In this document: piece after piece, positions 61,547-64,000 of the stretch
How positions within the stretch are numbered: the first letter of the stretch is position 1
Layout: each line of letters opens with the position of its first letter
Origin: Streptomyces odontomachi
Lineage (GTDB): Bacteria; Actinomycetota; Actinomycetes; Streptomycetales; Streptomycetaceae
Assembly (NCBI RefSeq): GCF_024435355.1
Contig: NZ_JAMJWG010000003.1
Coordinates: 638,054-702,053, forward strand
Length of the DNA: 64,000 nt
Direction: 5' to 3'
Translations under genes and position numbers: made by a program
Notes under the pieces: model-generated
What the model saw: only the letters and a program-made list of their open reading frames with translations
Told to the model about the DNA's origin: nothing
The model's database searches: none

Positions 61547-61779
61547 GTGCGCAACCCTCCGCGTGAGTTGTCGTGCTCTGTTCCTTGGCGATCCTGGAGA
61601 ACCCTGGCCAGGACGGACACGTAAGGTTAGCGGTCACGCCACGTGATCTTGTGAAGGGCTATGGGCGGCCACCGTCGCCACCCGGTCACAACGCGCCGAC
61701 CAGCGACGATGGGCGCCGACGTCGCCCCAGCGGCCCCGTTCGCCACGGTAATCGGACCGTCACGCTCTCCCGCGTCCGA

Positions 61780-61817
61780 GTGTCAAAGAGCCTTCGTCCC
61801 GTGTCAAAGAGCCTTCG
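61780..61817. repeat. Tandem duplication at the 3' end of the LysR gene
   Basis: GTGTCAAAGAGCCTTCG occurs at 61780-61796 and 61801-61817. The second copy contains the LysR stop. Within the gene the preceding Glu-Ala-Phe-Arg-Gly-Ala units are also repeated. Confidence 0.7.
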
Positions 61818-62856
61818 CCCCCCTGAACGCCTCCGCGCCCCTGAACGCCTCCGGACCCCGGAGCACGTCCTCCTTCCCGCGCGGTTCCGGCACGGCGATG
61901 GACTGCGCGGCCCTCAGGGGACCCGAGGCCGACGTCCGGCGGCGCAGCCAGTCCCGGTACACCGGTGCCTCCCAGGCCGCCTCCCAGTACGCCTCCTCCA
62001 GCTCCTCGAAGACGCCGTCCAGCTCCTCGTCGGTGCGGGCGGCGAGCAGCAGCCGGACGCCGATCGGGTCGCCGTGCAGGGGCTTTATGACGAACTCGGG
62101 GCGGGTGCGTCCGGTGGGCTGGCTGACCGTGACCACATCGCCGGTGGCGACCATGTGGGACGCGGTCAGGTAGTCGCCGTGCAGGATGTGCGGTTCCCGC
62201 CCGATCGAGCGGAACACCCGGCACACCGCGTCCCGTTCCCCGTCCACCGTGGCGTCCACCATCCAGCGGTCGTCGGCGAGGTCGCTGAGCCGCACCTCCG
62301 GGTCGGCCGCCGCGGGATGGTGCACGCCGATCGCCACGAACTGCGGTTCACGTTCGACGAGTACCCGGGTCCGCAGGCCCCGCGGGACGCGCAGCGGGCT
62401 GCCCTCGACCTCGTGCACGAACACCACGTCGATCTGGGCTTCGGCGACCATGCGCAGCAGCGCGTTGGAGGACACGTCCATCTGGAGGGTGGGCTCGATG
62501 CCCGGCGGGCGGGACCGCAGCCGGCGCAGCCAACCCGCCAGTGCCGGGCTCGCGGTGGCACCGATGCGCAGATGGGGTCCGGGCGTGCGGGCGGCGACCG
62601 CCCGCGCCTCGGTGATCAGCGCGGACAGGTCGGCGATCAGGGGCCGTGCGCGGCTGAGCACGGCGCGGCCGAGCGCGGTGGGACGACAACCGGTACGTTC
62701 CCGGGTGAAGAGTGGTCCACCCAGGGCGTGCTCGATCCGGCGCAACTGGGTGCTCAAGGAGGGCTGGGCCATGCCGAGTTCACGAGCGGCCTTGTGCAGA
62801 CTTCCCGTGTCGGCGATGGCGCACAGCACGCGCAGGTGCCTCACCTCCAGCTCCAT
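61804..62856 (-). CDS. snpR: LysR-family regulator of snapalysin (SnpR-type)
   Basis: 350 residues. N-terminal LysR winged helix: LEVRHLRVLCAIADTGSLHKAARELGMAQPSLSTQLRRIEHALG. The inducer-binding region follows. C-terminus has short repeats (EAFRGAEAFRGAKAL). It is divergent from snpA as in S. lividans and S. coelicolor, where SnpR activates snpA. ATG 62856. Confidence 0.93.
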   Translation of the reverse strand: MELEVRHLRVLCAIADTGSLHKAARELGMAQPSLSTQLRRIEHALGGPLFTRERTGCRPTALGRAVLSRARPLIADLSALITEARAVAARTPGPHLRIGATASPALAGWLRRLRSRPPGIEPTLQMDVSSNALLRMVAEAQIDVVFVHEVEGSPLRVPRGLRTRVLVEREPQFVAIGVHHPAAADPEVRLSDLADDRWMVDATVDGERDAVCRVFRSIGREPHILHGDYLTASHMVATGDVVTVSQPTGRTRPEFVIKPLHGDPIGVRLLLAARTDEELDGVFEELEEAYWEAAWEAPVYRDWLRRRTSASGPLRAAQSIAVPEPRGKEDVLRGPEAFRGAEAFRGAKAL

Positions 62857-62955
62857 GCCTGCCGAGACTACGGCTGCCCCCAGTGTGGCGCCAGAGGGTG
62901 AAAAGCCCTACTAGCGACCGAGTTGGCGGCCGCACCGGGGTGCGAGCCGGAAGCT

Positions 62956-62972
62956 GATAGCTCCGTGCTATC
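62956..62972. promoter_or_regulatory. LysR-type operator between snpR and snpA
   Basis: GATAGC-TCCGT-GCTATC is a perfect 6-base inverted repeat (fits T-N11-A in its surroundings). It lies about 115 bases before snpA and is the likely SnpR binding site. Confidence 0.75.
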
Positions 62973-63087
62973 CCCAGGTGCCATCATCCGCAAGGTGGGG
63001 CCGCTCCGTGACACTCCTACGTACCGACCGTTCGTTCACCACCCCACAGCTTCGAACGGTCACCGGAGTTGAAGAGGAGCCCCCCAC

Positions 63088-63759
63088 ATGGCACGCACCA
63101 AGACGGGCAAGCCCAGCAAGAGACTTGTCGCCCTCGCCGCCGGCCTCGGCCTCGCCGCTGCCGCGCTCGGCACCGCCGTCCCGGCCGCCGCCCAGAGCGC
63201 TCCCACGGGCACGCCCGCGACGTGGGCGAAGTACGAGAAGTCCGCCGAGAACGCCGCCAACAACAAGGCCTTCTACGACGCCATCATGAAGATCGCCGCC
63301 GAGAAGCGGGCCGCACACCCCGAGCTCAAGAGCGTCACTCTCTACTACTCCAACCAGGCGCCGAGCTTCTCGTCCTACATATCCGCCTCGACGTCGCACT
63401 GGAACAGCTCGGTGAGCAACGTGAAGCTGGCGTCCGGCGGCTCCGACTTCACCTACTACGAGGGCAACGACCCGAACGGCTCGTACGCCTCCACGGACGG
63501 CCACGGCAGCGGGTACGTCTTCATCGACTACACCCAGGCCACGCAGTACGACGACACCCGGATCGTGGCCCACGAGACCGGTCACATCCTCGGCCTGCCG
63601 GACCACTACTCCGGCCCGTGCAGCGAGCTGATGTCCGGCGGCGGCCCCGGCACGTCCTGCACCAACTCGTACCCGAACTCCACCGAGCGGTCCCGCGTGG
63701 ACCAGCTCTGGGCGAACGGCCTCGCCAAGTCGCCGGGCGAGCTGCACACGGTGCGCTGA
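63088..63759 (+). CDS. snpA: Snapalysin, secreted small zinc metalloprotease
   Basis: 223 residues. Sec signal ([17 protein letters not shown]...AAA), a short pro-region, then the snapalysin domain with [11 protein letters not shown] (zinc-binding HExxHxxGxxD, Asp as third ligand, M7 family), SELMSGG (Met-turn), and two Cys pairs in the C-terminal part ([14 protein letters not shown]). It cleaves milk casein-type substrates and may help in nutrient release. ATG 63088 with GAAGAGGAG upstream. Regulated by the divergent SnpR. Confidence 0.96.
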   Translation: MARTKTGKPSKRLVALAAGLGLAAAALGTAVPAAAQSAPTGTPATWAKYEKSAENAANNKAFYDAIMKIAAEKRAAHPELKSVTLYYSNQAPSFSSYISASTSHWNSSVSNVKLASGGSDFTYYEGNDPNGSYASTDGHGSGYVFIDYTQATQYDDTRIVAHETGHILGLPDHYSGPCSELMSGGGPGTSCTNSYPNSTERSRVDQLWANGLAKSPGELHTVR

Positions 63760-63766
63760 TTGAGCT

Positions 63767-63804
63767 GGCCGGGGCCCGGCACCGCCCTGCCCCGGGCCCC
63801 GGCC
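63767..63804 (+). terminator. Hairpin terminator after snpA
   Basis: GGCCGGGGCCCGG, 12-base loop, complement, followed by TTTC. Perfect 13-base stem. Confidence 0.85.
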
Positions 63805-63944
63805 TTTCACCCCCCACCGCACCCGCAACACCCCCCCCCACCCCACACGCGACACCTCCCCACGACACACCCCCCCCGCACACCCCCCACCACACCAGCC
63901 AGCTCACAGGGCACCAGCCGTCCCGCCGTCACCAGCCCCCGCCT

Positions 63945-63999
63945 CCCCCCCCCCCCCCCCCCCCCCCCGCCGCCCCCCCCCCCCCCCCCCCCCCCCCCC
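63945..63999. other. Poly-C tract at the end of the window
   Basis: C runs of about 24 and 27 bases separated by GCCG. The preceding ~140 bases are C-rich and repetitive. No gene. This looks like a contig-end or sequencing artefact rather than biology. Confidence 0.7.
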
Positions 64000-64000
64000 G

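Noticed and set aside
60309..61646. Long Ala/Ser-rich plus-strand frame opposite the vWA gene
   Set aside because: It is the antisense of the Ala/Glu/Ser-rich linker; no motif or ribosome site supports it, and the vWA protein has clear MIDAS residues.

Overview
The window is a piece of a Streptomyces (or close relative) chromosome. The sequence is very GC-rich with G/C at most third codon positions. It carries family markers typical of the genus: the snapalysin/SnpR pair, a WhiJ-like/DUF397/ATPase cluster, SpoIIE-type phosphatases, Tat-secreted enzymes, LURP-one, DUF6458 and maleylpyruvate-isomerase-fold proteins. All calls come from reading the sequence and from memory of protein families; no search was run. 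No rRNA, tRNA, CRISPR array, insertion sequence or phage genes were recognised.

Layout. 1-7.9 kb: a secreted HNH nuclease converges on a tightly overlapping four-gene minus-strand operon (Trypco1-like protein, trypsin-VMAP-like protein, MoxR-like ATPase, and a giant SAV_2336-type protein fused to pseudokinase and ParA-like domains). This looks like an NTP-dependent biological-conflict system. 8-12 kb: a membrane protein, sensor kinase and NarL-type regulator operon, then an orphan DUF4157 protein. 12-17 kb: an MMPL exporter with a divergent TetR regulator, then a divergent ATPase / WhiJ-like / DUF397 cluster. 17-27.5 kb: a frameshifted Ser/Thr kinase fused to a glycine-betaine-binding domain, a secreted glycosidase-like protein, a second membrane Ser/Thr kinase, a GntR-MFS operon, a mycothiol-dependent-enzyme-like protein and a nitrilase-family amidase.

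27.7-32.3 kb: a polymorphic-toxin island. Two WXG100-like proteins precede a 629-residue toxin with a C-terminal RNase A-like (CdiA-CT type) domain. A probable immunity gene follows, then an orphan catalytically disabled RNase A-like fragment and a CdiI-like immunity gene. 32-39 kb: methyltransferase, LURP-one protein, thioredoxin-NHL protein, and an operon pairing a SpoIIE-type phosphatase with a cobalamin-binding protein that carries the CarH photoreceptor signature W-x9-EH but no DNA-binding domain. 39-51 kb: metabolic and regulatory genes (M18 aminopeptidase, FadE5-type acyl-CoA dehydrogenase, SseB-like protein, MFS/MarR pair, methyltransferase/MerR pair, TetR/amidohydrolase pair, pirin). 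51-64 kb: AI-2E-family permease, multidomain SpoIIE phosphatase, aspS, a Tat-secreted intradiol dioxygenase, metG, a vWA protein with a long acidic linker, and snpR-snpA. The window ends in poly-C runs that look like a contig-end artefact.

Many regulator/target pairs are divergent with clear inverted repeats between them (MMPL/TetR, amidohydrolase/TetR, snpA/snpR, the WhiJ-like cluster). A dispersed intergenic element with inverted ends occurs at about 35.8, 51.0 and 59.7 kb. Strong hairpin terminators lie at 40.9, 49.9, 56.9, 58.0 and 63.8 kb.
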